NCBI RefSeq assembly: GCF_035582795.1
Contig: NC_134370.1
Coordinates: 29,685,501-29,749,500 of the forward strand
DNA from: Mycteria americana
Lineage: Eukaryota > Chordata > Aves > Ciconiiformes > Ciconiidae
DNA length: 64,000 nucleotides
Direction: 5' to 3'
This document shows positions 1 to 11,010 of this stretch, in pieces. The notes beneath the pieces are model-generated. The model was not told where the DNA came from. It saw only the letters and a program-made list of their open reading frames with translations, and searched no databases. The position numbers were made by a program, and so were the translations under genes. The first letter of the stretch is position 1. Every line of letters begins with the position of its first letter.

Positions 1-224
1 CAAGGCAACTCAGGGATCAATGAAAGGCAAGGAGATTAATCTGCTTTCTTGGGCACTTCAGTCTATGGCCTTTCCTTGGCATCTCGGTGCTCTAGCTATC
101 CTGCCAGCAATACTTGGCACGGCTACTTTGAAGCTGCCAGGGATTTACAGGCAGGAGCTGCCGTGGCTGTCGGTAGGGCCACGTGCCTGCGCTGCATTAT
201 GCTGCTGCTGTAAGGAAGAGCGCG

Positions 225-269
225 ATGCAGCAGCTGAGCACGGCAAGGGCTGGGGCCCCGAAGCACCGC

Positions 270-313
<44 letters not shown>

Positions 314-794
314 CGATCCCCCTGGCCCTGGGGAGCGGGATCCACTCCTCCGGAGGGGAAGCACAAAACCACCACGCGCAGTTGCAGCAGCTGGGCGGAC
401 ACACGGCTGTGCTTCACCAGCCCGGGCAGGTGCTCAGGAGGTCTGCTTTTCATGGAAACTGAAATAATGAAGTGCCTTAATATCTATCTGCTACCACAGA
501 GATATAAATTGTTCCTCTGTACTTTTGCACTAATTAGAATCTAGCGCCACTACAAAAGAAACAGATTCAGTATATTAAATACTATATGCTTCAAACAACA
601 CAATCAGCTAAAACATACAGAATTTTGTGTTCAATCTCCTGAAATGTTCTGTGCAAAATGAAATGCTGTAATACCTGTTGTCTTAATTTTCAGCTCATAA
701 CAACAATAACAACCACGATATGTGGCGTTTCCCAGGAATTCATTACCAGTTGGGTCCCTTCAGTAAGGTGCAAAGCAGCTTCATTTTACTATGA
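225..794 (+). other. Speculative two-exon small secreted precursor over the GCT repeat
   Basis: An ATG at 225 opens a frame whose residues 17-29 are a 13-leucine run from the GCT tract, with an Arg just before it and PDPPGPG after it, which looks like a signal peptide. A possible donor (GCAG|GTGCTC) follows base 429 and a good acceptor (TTAATTTTCAG) precedes base 694. Both are phase 1, and joining them gives a 101-codon frame ending at TGA 792-794 whose second exon starts His, five Asn, His-Asp, and then runs MWRFPGIHYQLGPF. I recognise no family. A leucine run produced by a repeat is easy to get by chance and the donor is mediocre, so this is only a candidate. Confidence 0.15.
272..310. repeat. 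(GCT)13 trinucleotide microsatellite
   Basis: Thirteen uninterrupted GCT units ending in GCC, inside a GC-rich patch of about 250 bases. The tract reads as poly-Ala, poly-Leu or poly-Cys on one strand and poly-Gln, poly-Ala or poly-Ser on the other, so the several overlapping open frames here are largely produced by the repeat. Pure CAG/CTG-class tracts of this length are usually polymorphic. Confidence 0.95.
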
Positions 795-2935
795 CCATCA
801 GACCTTAGCAGCAGCTTGGTGAGTTTATTATTTTCATTGTAACTCTGTATTTTCTGCCATGTGTTTTCAATAACAAGTTTATCCCAAGGACTTTGAATTT
901 AAATTGCAAATAAAATGCTGACAATGCTTTTGAATGCATATGTTGTAACACTTATCAGTGAGACATTAGATGGGCTATTTCCCAGCAATAACAACATAGT
1001 AACAGCTTAGCAGGACTTTTTTTGCTATCTGCAGGCTAGATTATCTTTATTTTAAATTGATAACAAGGGCCAGGTGGCTGTTTATAAGGGCAAGATATGA
1101 ATTACAAGCATATGTTTCCAAGGCAATGTTGGCCAGTGGCTGTTCAGACATAAATTGCTTCCTATTACCACTTTTGATAGGAGGGACACGGTACAGGTAC
1201 AGTTCATCTCCATGGGTACACAATAAGGCAGGACACCTCTGTGATTACTCTTTATGCTATTTCCAGTAAAAAAAAGGCAATATTTACTCCATCATGACAC
1301 TACTATTGATATTGCAGTGGGTAATCTTATTGTGTTCTTGACCAAGGACTAGGAATAAACTCCCATACTGTTGTGTAGTATTCCCATAGAGGGCTATAGC
1401 CACCTATGAGTGCTTAGCATGGAAGATACAAGGAGGAAATATGAAGTTGGTAATATAGCTTACAGGAGAGAAAAGTTAATTAATTAATGCTTTGGGAAAA
1501 AAAAAAAATGGCTTCCTCAATAATAATAGGGATAGCACCTCTCTAAGCTTTAGGTTTTTTAGCTGTGAAACAGGTAAGGTACGGACCTTCTGGAACTCAT
1601 TACTAGGTTGTGAAGTTAGAATGGATTATTTCTGGGTTTCTGTTTATTTCTGAAAGGACAAGACAGAAGCTAATTATAGTATGGTTAAATTTTTACTAAA
1701 CCTGGAGAGAGGATATGGGAAGGGAGAAGGGGAGAGTACTTGTCCTGCCTGAAGGAAGGAAGAAGGCTGTGTCTAAAAATCTGCCATGTTACATCAAAGC
1801 AGGAGCTGCTTGCTGCCTTTGTTTTAATGTGCTCTGGTTGATTTTCTCTCACTTTTTTTTCAAGGCATAGAAATAATGGTTCAGTCAAAACGACTTGTCT
1901 AGCAACTTGCCTACCATTTTCATATAATCCAAGAGGCTGCTTTGCTGATGTTCTGTAGTATGCTGACTATGAGTCTGCAGTTTAAATCAATTGCTTCAAG
2001 TATATTAGAAAGAAAGAATCAGATATAATGTGAAAACAAAGGATAAGTAGTTCTTCTGTTAACATAGTTTTAACGTTATAAGTTTTTGGCAGGAGAGAAC
2101 CATGCTTGTTTTTTTAAGAAAAGCTCTGAAAAACCTGGTCACCCCTTTTCTTGACAGTATTGTTTGAATTTTCTTCTCCTAGGATGGAAAACAGATTGAA
2201 AGGGATGTGGGGTTTTTTTAATTGAATTGCTTGAAGGCTTTTTTTTTTTTCTGTTTTTGTCTTAAGCTTACGTTTTCTATGCTTTGCAAGAACAATATTA
2301 GGCAAAGGCTGTTCAGTACAGTCTAGTGGAGCTAGCTCTTTAAAATCCACTGCTCCAAGCTATGTTCCCCATCTCTGGCGTCCTCTCTTTAGGAACCTCA
2401 TCATCTATATTCAGCATTCCTTCTTCTTCTCTGTCCACCTGCTTACACTTAAACCTAGAAATCTCTGCCCTGCGATCCATTCCCCAAAATAACACTGTAT
2501 TATTAAGCTGCCAGCATGTCACTGATACTGGGTTTGTTCATAAATAGAAATATGTCTCACAGCAATTACATTCTTCCTGTAAGATGCTCATCCTCAAGTT
2601 AAAGTGGCATAAGTCTAGAGTACACACAGCAATAATACAAATTTTAAGACCTACCCACAGCAGAACTTGGATTCTTTCAGTATTAACAGTGCGATAAGGT
2701 ACCATACTCTCTACATTTTTCATCCTATTCCTGCATGAATGCATTGTAAACTAGCATAAAAAATATTTTACCCGTGTTTCTTATTTTTCCAAAGGTAGGG
2801 GTAATGTTGACCTTCCGTGTATATTGTTTGGATTTGTCTCAATGACATTAAACCACAGGTGGGAAGGAGGCAGCACTTTACCCATTGGATTGTTTCATTA
2901 CTTAATAGGTGACATATGTTTAGTTCCCTATATTT

Positions 2936-2977
2936 CTGATGCCAATGAGCCTTAAGCTGATGCCAATGAGTCTTCTT
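2936..2977. repeat. Two-copy direct repeat, period 21
   Basis: The 14-base core CTGATGCCAATGAG occurs at 2936 and again at 2957, with partly matching flanks. It is a simple local duplication with no coding context. Confidence 0.7.
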
Positions 2978-5954
2978 AAAACTGACTATAGGCACCTAAG
3001 TCTGGATGATTTTAAGATCTGTAGCAGCAAAGCAAATAGATTACAGTGGAAATAAAAATGAATGTTGTTTTGAACAAGGTAAAGATGGAGAATTGACCAC
3101 ACCTGCTTACCACGCGGATGCTGTGCCAAGTACAAGCTCAGAGAGCTGCTATCAGGAACTTGCAGCACAGTGACACATTTAAGATTAATGTCTCACAGAC
3201 TGCTAAAATAAACTAGCGTGGCTGTACAGCACTGCATTTTACATGAAAGAGTGCGACACAGATTTATGCAGATTGGGCTATGATAAGTTTGTTAGTAATC
3301 AGCTCATTTCAAAACAGTGTGCTGAGCAAAATGGAGAGTTCACCTTGTTTTCTGAAAATTAGAGGTTTGGAGGCTATATAAAATTGGTTCTCGTTTTGAA
3401 ACCGCCTTGGCAGTTATTAGTTTTCAAATTATATTTTTTGAGGGTAGCATCCACGGCTGCTATATAAAGAAGCAGTCTTTCTGGGTACACAGTGTCTTTG
3501 AAAATCAGATTCCTTTTTTTCCAAGTTCTCCTTTGCAGATAGTTGAGCAGGCCATTGTGGGGTTTGGGTTTAATTTGCTGGCATTAACAATACAGCATAT
3601 TTAATGCATTATGGGACATGAGAAGGAATTTTATTGTTCTACTTAATGACAGAAAGAAGGATGCAGTATCTTGGGCCCACCAAAACCATTAGAGTTCCCT
3701 GGCTGGGTTTTGTGGGTGGTACCCAGCTAAAGATCTACCGAGCCTTGTAGCTATTCTACAGGGGTGCCAGGCTGCAGAAAAAAATATTTACTTTCTTTCT
3801 TCCTCATTCTAGTACATCTGTTTTCCCTAATTCTCTGCCACATAATTAAGGAAAGTAAACCTAATGACGAAGTAGTCTCTCACATTGGAGTATGTTTTAG
3901 ATTTCTTATCAGCTTCCATTGTGTAAGTATAAACTGACTCATGGGAGAGGAACTGTTATCAAATGTATGTTTCTTTGAAAGTTTTGGTAAAAGATAATAA
4001 TTTATAAAGTTTTTCTACATCTTAGGCCATTATAAGCCATGTTTTGCTCATGTCACGCTTTCCTGAATGGACAGATGTAGTGTGTAGCTGGTGGGGCTTT
4101 ACTGACTTCCCTGATTAATGTTTCTAATTCTTTTTTTTTTTTTTTTTTTAAGTATAAACTGTGTTAAGTGGAAGAAATAGTACAAATCTGCAAAGATTTA
4201 TCATGTTGTTAATGTATTAAAGTTCCATGTATATGCATGGGGAGGATATATATGGGCAGTGATACCACAGAACAGTATTAACCATTCCAACTGTTGCAGA
4301 GTTGCCTAGAAACTGAATCTATATGAGATTGTGTTCCGGTAAGTTAGATTCCCAAGAACTTGGGCACCTAATCTTTTAAAATATTACTTCCCAAAATCTG
4401 GATCCATTAAGCTCCATCTTATCTTGCAACTGCAGAAATTTCTTAGAGCTGTAGGTACCCCAGAGGTCTGCTGCCATTCAAAACCAGAATTACCCATGTC
4501 TTGATTGTGCAGAATTGCCTGGAATCTGTGCTTTTTCCAAACCGCAGCAGGATTCAGAAACAAGGTATTTTACCTACCGCGTATGACCTAATCCACATTT
4601 TATATGCTTAACACCAGTTCTTTTCATCTACCTCATTTGGATTACAGAAGGAAATAGTTTCAACTGATGGGATTAGAGGTTTTGTAAAGTGATTAACCTG
4701 CATTCAAAGCTTTGCTGCATGCAGGTAGAGGAAGGACTTGAAGATAGATTGTTTATAACATACCTTTGTGAGTGTTAATTGATCATTTGCTAAAAAGGAT
4801 ACTGATATCTCCCCAGTTTGCTCTTTTTTTTGTGAGAGCGGACAGACCATGCTGAGCACTTTTAACTGCAGGACAAGGCTCACAGTTGTGAATGGAAGTG
4901 GATTTAAGTGACTAAGTTACTTCTAAAGGGGATCCTAAACATATCTCCTCCTTTGGTATTTTCTCTTAGCTAGGTCAGCCAGTTGATATTAGACATCTCT
5001 CTATTTGTTGAACAAGGAGCCTAAAGATGTTAGCTTGCAGCTGTGAATTCTGCTGGGTAGAAAGACATTATAGTTAGGGATCATGACAAAACTTAAGTAG
5101 TTTTAGTAAAATGCAACTGAAAAGTAGAAACCATTCTATGCTTAAGAGACCACAGTGTAAACTGGCAAAATAGAGAAAAGCTGTGAAGCAGAGGTATTTC
5201 TATCTCACAGGTGAGGGACTGATGTGTTGGCTTGCTGAGGTTCATAAAACAAGCCTCAGCTAAGATCAAACACAAATGTCCTTACAATAGAAGGCATCAG
5301 AACCAGAAAGAAGTTACTCGCGAGATCCCAATCTTTATTGCTGGGAAACCAGAAGACCAAAGCCTCTGGTTTCTTTTTTACTTGAAAATGTTTTCCATTT
5401 AAGGATTTCGTGCATATATACAGGTTTTTCAAGGATCAGCTGTACTCTACGTGCAAAAGAGACCAGATGCTCACAGAAACATTGAGCGTACACACAGCTA
5501 GAAAATGATATTAAGGTAAGGTAAGTACATCAGATACAGAGACGGGAAGCAAAGTTTAGAATTCTGATTATCAGGTCAGACCCTATCTGGAAGGTAACAT
5601 GCTTCCCTAACTAACAAGAGCACCTTTCCTTCTACAAAAGCCAGTGGTGGTCATATGCCATCTTTACTTTTTTAAAACAAGAGAAGATTGTTACAAGATC
5701 ACTTAAAATCACCAAAAGTTTCTTTAAATTTTTATACATTTTTTATGTGTCTACAAATCTGGAGTTACCTGTTAGTTCTGGATTGATTTTTCTCCAACTT
5801 TGGCTTTCTATTCTTATCAAAGAAAAAGTAATTTCTCAATCCTTTTGAGTACTCAGTATTTGCATAACAAATGTGTAAACAAAACTAAAAAGGCTCATTC
5901 GTGCCCTCATTATCCAGTCTCCACTTCAGTGGTGCCATTTAACAAACACAACAC

Positions 5955-5962
5955 TATATAAA
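5955..5962 (+). promoter_or_regulatory. TATA box of the SP-A-like pseudogene
   Basis: TATATAAA followed by GGGGAC. About 25-30 bases downstream (near 5985) is a plausible start site, and a donor AGA|GTAAGT follows base 6008. That would make a short untranslated first exon, the layout known for surfactant protein A genes. It lies about 2.1 kb upstream of the signal-peptide exon of the collectin described next. Placement rests on spacing and consensus only. Confidence 0.5.
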
Positions 5963-5984
5963 GGGGACTTGTGCAAACAGCTCT

Positions 5985-8900
5985 TGCATTTCACTTTGAA
6001 GCAGAAGAGTAAGTTGAATTTCCTTTTAATAAATCACAAGTAACTTCAGCTAGAAGGCAAACCTGTTCCTTTTCATTTCTGTGGTCATATTTGCATTTCA
6101 AAATTAAATTTTCCTTTATTAGTATTTTTTTTTTTACTTTGCTTATATTAGCAATTTTAGTAGATGAGGAGATGCCTGAAGGACACCAGATTGTAATGAC
6201 TGATGAAGGTCATTAAAACTGGATTAAAACTGAAGAGCTGTTTTTTTCCATTTTGCTATATAACTGATCAGGACTCTGACTCTGCATCATAATCCAATTA
6301 TGAGCTGGATGCAGCAGCCCATTTAAATGTAATTCCCTGAATGATCAGCACCAGACAAAGAGTACCTGTTGTAATTGCATTTCCTTATCTCAGGGACGTA
6401 AGTATTCCTAGCCACCTATGGTAGGTTTCTGTTAGAGACACTAATAATCTGTTCTCTGAGTCATTGGCCAGCACTGTCAGAGGTGTCTGCTAGCCTCCAA
6501 TATAGCAAAGGATAAACAACTTGAGACACTTCAGATTCAATGCATGAAACTTGACAGCACTTTTAATACAGCATGTGTGCTCTCAGGTGGATTTGAAATT
6601 TCCACTGGTTGAAGTGGAAATTCTTGATCATGAGAAACAGACACTGCTATTACTTAAACAGAATCTATATGCAGCAGAACGCTGAAATTTATGACATTAT
6701 TGAATATTCTTATGTTCAAGGGCATGTCCCACTGAATTGATTTCGATGAGACATTCCTCTAGAAAAACAAGTGAACTTTGCCCTTAAAAATAGTTGCTAT
6801 TGATGCAGATACTCTGTGATAGAATCAGTCTGGAAGATGTAAACAATACTTCTTTTTTTTTAAAGTTCAGTCCAGTTTTAGTGTATCTATTAAATAAATG
6901 GTAATAATAATAAACTGATATTTTGATTCTGCTTGGCATATATGCTTTGAAACAAATACCTTAACTGATGAACCCAGGTGTGAATAATCTTGAAGCATTA
7001 AAGCCAACCAAGATTTTATTCTCAACTTTAAGTGGAGCTGGATTTAGAACATATTATGTGTCAATTAAAATGATCTTGTCAATTCTGAATTTTTTTAAGG
7101 ATGGAAGTTTTTAAGGGAGTGTAGTACATTATCCTCTAATTCGTGTCAAAAGAAAAGTGAAGTCATGGGTATTAGGTTATATGTTTTGTATGACAGTCAA
7201 TCCATCAGGGTCATCTCATTAGAAAGGGATACGCATTTTAACTGAATATCTCCATGCCATAGTGTCTTATAGTCCATCAGTTCAGGTTTTATAACCGCAC
7301 AGCATTACCAATGCTGCATACCCAGTAGCTGCGTTGTAAATGCATGATCTATAGTTTCAGAGTGCTTTTTAGTCATGATATCTCATCACTGAGATTATAA
7401 CCCTACTTAATGTTATATCTGAAAGGATAAAATAAGATGAATAGGCCTATTGCCAACCAGCAAAAATGCATTTTCTACAAGACTAACTCTGACATTTTCA
7501 AGCTTGTGAAATTTTGTTCAAAACAAGATAGCAATGTCAATTGAGCTATAAAATTTTGCCCATGTGTAAAACACTCTATTAGTCTGCTTATTTCAAATAA
7601 ATGTGCTTAAATAGTACTGTGCTTAAAGAGATTGCTAACTAGCTCCAAACCATCACAACAACTGCTGTAACAAATTGTGCCTTTCAGGTTGGCAGCATAT
7701 GCATCTATGTTTCATTGAGTGATGATAGCCCTTACAGACAACTAATGGCTTAAGCGTGACCAGTTACATCTGAGCCCATCATTTCTCAAGGATTAATCCA
7801 ACAAATAGTCAGTGGTAGCAAAAAGGATGATTTGTCTTCACTACTCCCAAATGTGTAGCTGTCATTCTGTAATGAGCATACCAATCTGTATCAGTCTAGA
7901 TACAGTTTTGTGTATAAGCTATGCAATAGTAGCAAAATAAATCTGCGAAATCTCTTGTACCTTAACTATGAACTTTGTTTGAACAAGGAAAGAATGTAAA
8001 TTTCAAGAAGGGACGAACGGGGGGAAAAGAAAAAGAAAAAAGTGTTCAATTATATAGCCAATGCCTACAATTTCTTACAGAATCATTGCCTGACAATTAT
8101 GTGGGTTTTCTTACAGCTGGTCTGAGCAATCATGTTGTCTTACTTATCCTACATGCTCACAGCAGTAGGTGACTTGCCATGGACTGCATAAACATCCAGG
8201 AAATCCTGAGCTACCTGGTATCCCTGGACTGCCTGGAAGAGATGGTCTGAAAGGACAGCCACATCTATCAGGCAAGTAAAATTCCCTTTTTTGCAACAAA
8301 TCCTTGTCATGAAGGCTGCATGAATGAAAACAGTTAACACAGGACATGTGCCCTCGAGGAAGCAGCTGCATTAAGCAGAGGAAGGAAAATGGAGTGGAGG
8401 AAATGGTCAGTTTAAGGTTGTTTTTTTTTCTAAAAGATAGGCCTCCTCTCTCTTCTGGGAGACAAGGGGAAATGAACAGGTTATCAATACTTAAACGTAT
8501 AAATATGATTTATATATACAAAAACCTTTGTAGTGCTTTTCCATTGACTTTCCAAAGTCAACTGTTTCTTTCACAGCAGAAGCTTTTTCTTTTTTTTTAA
8601 GTATGAAGAAAATATTATTCCAGTATTTACAAGTGCAATTAAAAGGCTTCTGGCATGTTTCTCTAATATTCAAAGATGGTATGTGCAAAAGTAGTCTGGT
8701 AAGGAACACACTGGCACTGTGTAATTTTATTTCTATGTAGAAATGCTTTCTCTAGGTCCATTACCAAGGCTAAAGCATTATCAAAATTATTCATAGATGT
8801 AACACATTTCACTTTGAGATTAAGTTCTATTTCATCCTGAAGTTCCCAGAATATGCATCAATTGTAAAGAAAATTATGCTTATCTTTTCCAAGTCTCATA

Positions 8901-11010
8901 GGACCCTCTGGAAGCCTTATGAAGCCTCCTAGAAGAGATGGTCTTCCTTGTCCACAAGGTGAGAAAGGAGAAAAAGGGAATATTGGACCACCATGTGAAA
9001 AAGGCTGATGTCCATGTAATGTTCTGTCAGTCAAATGGACTCTCTTTATTGGGTCAAAGATGATGTTTTTTACTGACTGAAGTGCAGTAAGAGTTGCAAC
9101 ATTGCAACTCGGAGGGAGGGAGATGCAGCAATATTTTATGCTTCTACATTGCCATTTGTTTTAGTTGTGAATAATGGGAACACAATCATGGGAGCACACC
9201 AGTAACTTTATTCTACATGTAGGACCTTTGTTACCCATGGAAATAGTATCTACCTTTACAGTGAGTTCCCATCTTTAGCAAGCAGTGCTGGATGGACTGT
9301 ATTTCACACAATCCATGCAGAAACCCTCCTATATACCACTATTTATGGTTTCCATTAAAATAAGATCCCACTATAAAAACACAAAGCATCCACACAGCAG
9401 ATTAAAAAGAAAATGGTATGGTGCCATAGGAACTGTTCCCTCCCCAAAATCTCCCTTGTGCCTGTTCACTAACGATTATTAGAATGAAACAAATTCTCTT
9501 TGGCAAAGCCACTTTCACAGACATGACAAACATAAGGCTTCAACCTAGAAAAATTCATTTTCTTCTGTGCAGAGGGGAATTATCAGCATTTCAGAGGGCT
9601 GGAGGTTTTTGGTTGTTCACTTTAATATAAGCTAACAACAGTGTGAAAAAATACTGGGAAAATATTTATTTTACACCAGATGATGTTAAAAAAAATACAT
9701 TGTGTGCTAGTTAGTTTTGGAAAATGATTAGTTTTATCCAAGGAATTGTTCCTGTAAGCAGAACCTGGTTTTGCTTGATTGTTTAACTTTTATTTTTATC
9801 TGTGTAGGTTAGCCTGATTCTCTGGACACTGAACTCCACAATGTTTTAGTAAATTTGGACCACCGACTTTCCAGACTTGAAGGCGGTAATTTTTCCCATT
9901 TTTACTTTTTCAGCTCACAATCAGTTTTAAGTGAAATAGGCAAATTTAATTACAGAATCATGACTTGCAGGAAATAAATTACACTTGAAAATGGTACTAC
10001 ATCCCAAAACCCCATTTTCTTATCCAAAGCAGGGGAGATCAGGACTCATTTCCCCTGGAGAAGCAGATTTCTCTCAGGAACACCAATGCGCATTTATTCA
10101 AATTTGATTTATTAAAAACATATTCCAACTGACATTGCACGTTCCACATGGATTCATGGGAACTCCTCAGCATTGTACCACACTGCTAGCATTTTTATCT
10201 ACCAGGAACCAGATTGGTAAAGGTGGTGAATTGTTTTGTACTGAGAAGGAATTCACAAAAATTATCATTTCTCTGTTTCACTTGCTCAAATTTGAAGCAA
10301 GTTGATCCTCTTTAGAGAGTAGGCACAATATAATAGGGCTGATAGCGTATGTAGCAAATATTAGTGGGGCAGCCTTGTCTTGCAGAAGACAATGACTGAT
10401 GGTCACAAACAGCATTACAATATACTTGGTGAACAACTAGGGAACTGGTAAAATTTTGAAGATCTTTATTCCTCTTCATCCTTTACTCTCATTCTTGCCC
10501 TCTATTCCTTCCTCTGTTCCTCTTACCACTTTTAATTTTCTCTTCATGTCTTGATTTCTCTTTCTTTGCTTTCTCCTCAATATGCCATAGGAAATTTAAA
10601 AAGCTAACTAGGTTTTTTCTTTTCATGTTATAGTGCTTGCTTTGAATGGGCAAATAAGAGAAGTAGGAGAGAAAATACTTGCCAGGAATGGGAAGGAAGT
10701 TGATTTTGCATCTGCACGAGAATCCTGTGAACAGGCTGGAGGAACTCTTGTAACACCCATGAATGAGGAGGAGAATGAAGCTATTTTGGGTATTGTGAAA
10801 CAGTATGACCAGTATGCTTACTTGGGTATTAAAGAGGGTGAGACTTCAGGTCAATTTAAGTATATAAATGGCATGCCTCTGAATTATACCAAGTGGTATC
10901 AAGATGAGCCTAACAGCAAAGGGACAGAAAAATGTGTAGAGATGTACACTGATGGGAGCTGGAATGACAAAAATGGCAACATGTATCGCCTCACAATCTG
11001 TGAATTTTAA
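5985..11010 (+). pseudogene. SFTPA1: Surfactant protein A-like collectin, decayed
   Basis: SP-A binds surfactant lipid and microbial glycans in lung lining fluid through trimers built from a collagen stalk, a coiled-coil neck and a C-type lectin domain. All parts are visible: untranslated exon to 6008; signal and first collagen exon 8117-8271 (ATG 8132); second collagen exon 8902-9003; neck exon from 9808, ending GRLSRLEG-like near 9886; lectin exon 10634-11010. Lesions: a frame break in exon 2, so the ATG frame stops at TAA 8189-8191 while the collagen Gly-X-Y frame is offset by one; lost collagen glycines, several as GGT to TGT; GC instead of GT donors after 8271 and 9003; a TAG as the first full codon of the neck. 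The lectin exon is fully open, with EPN and WND sugar/calcium motifs, but the third conserved Cys is Gly (WNDKNG). SFTPA1 is assigned from collagen plus SP-A-like lectin features. Confidence 0.8.

Larger units (their letters stand above)
1..5940. other. Gene-poor AT-rich stretch upstream of the collectin cluster
   Basis: Apart from the GC-rich patch and GCT repeat near 180-430 and the speculative small transcript listed separately, I see no exon chain, RNA gene or mobile element here. There is a 19-base T run at 4131-4149 and a short direct duplication at 2936-2977. Open frames are at most about 80 codons, have no splice context and resemble no family known to me. Confidence 0.6.

Noticed and set aside
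20-467. Overlapping long frames with poly-Ala, poly-Leu and poly-Gln on both strands
   Set aside because: All are kept open by the (GCT)13 tract and GC-rich flanks. Only the Leu frame has any supporting splice context, and that is reported as speculative.
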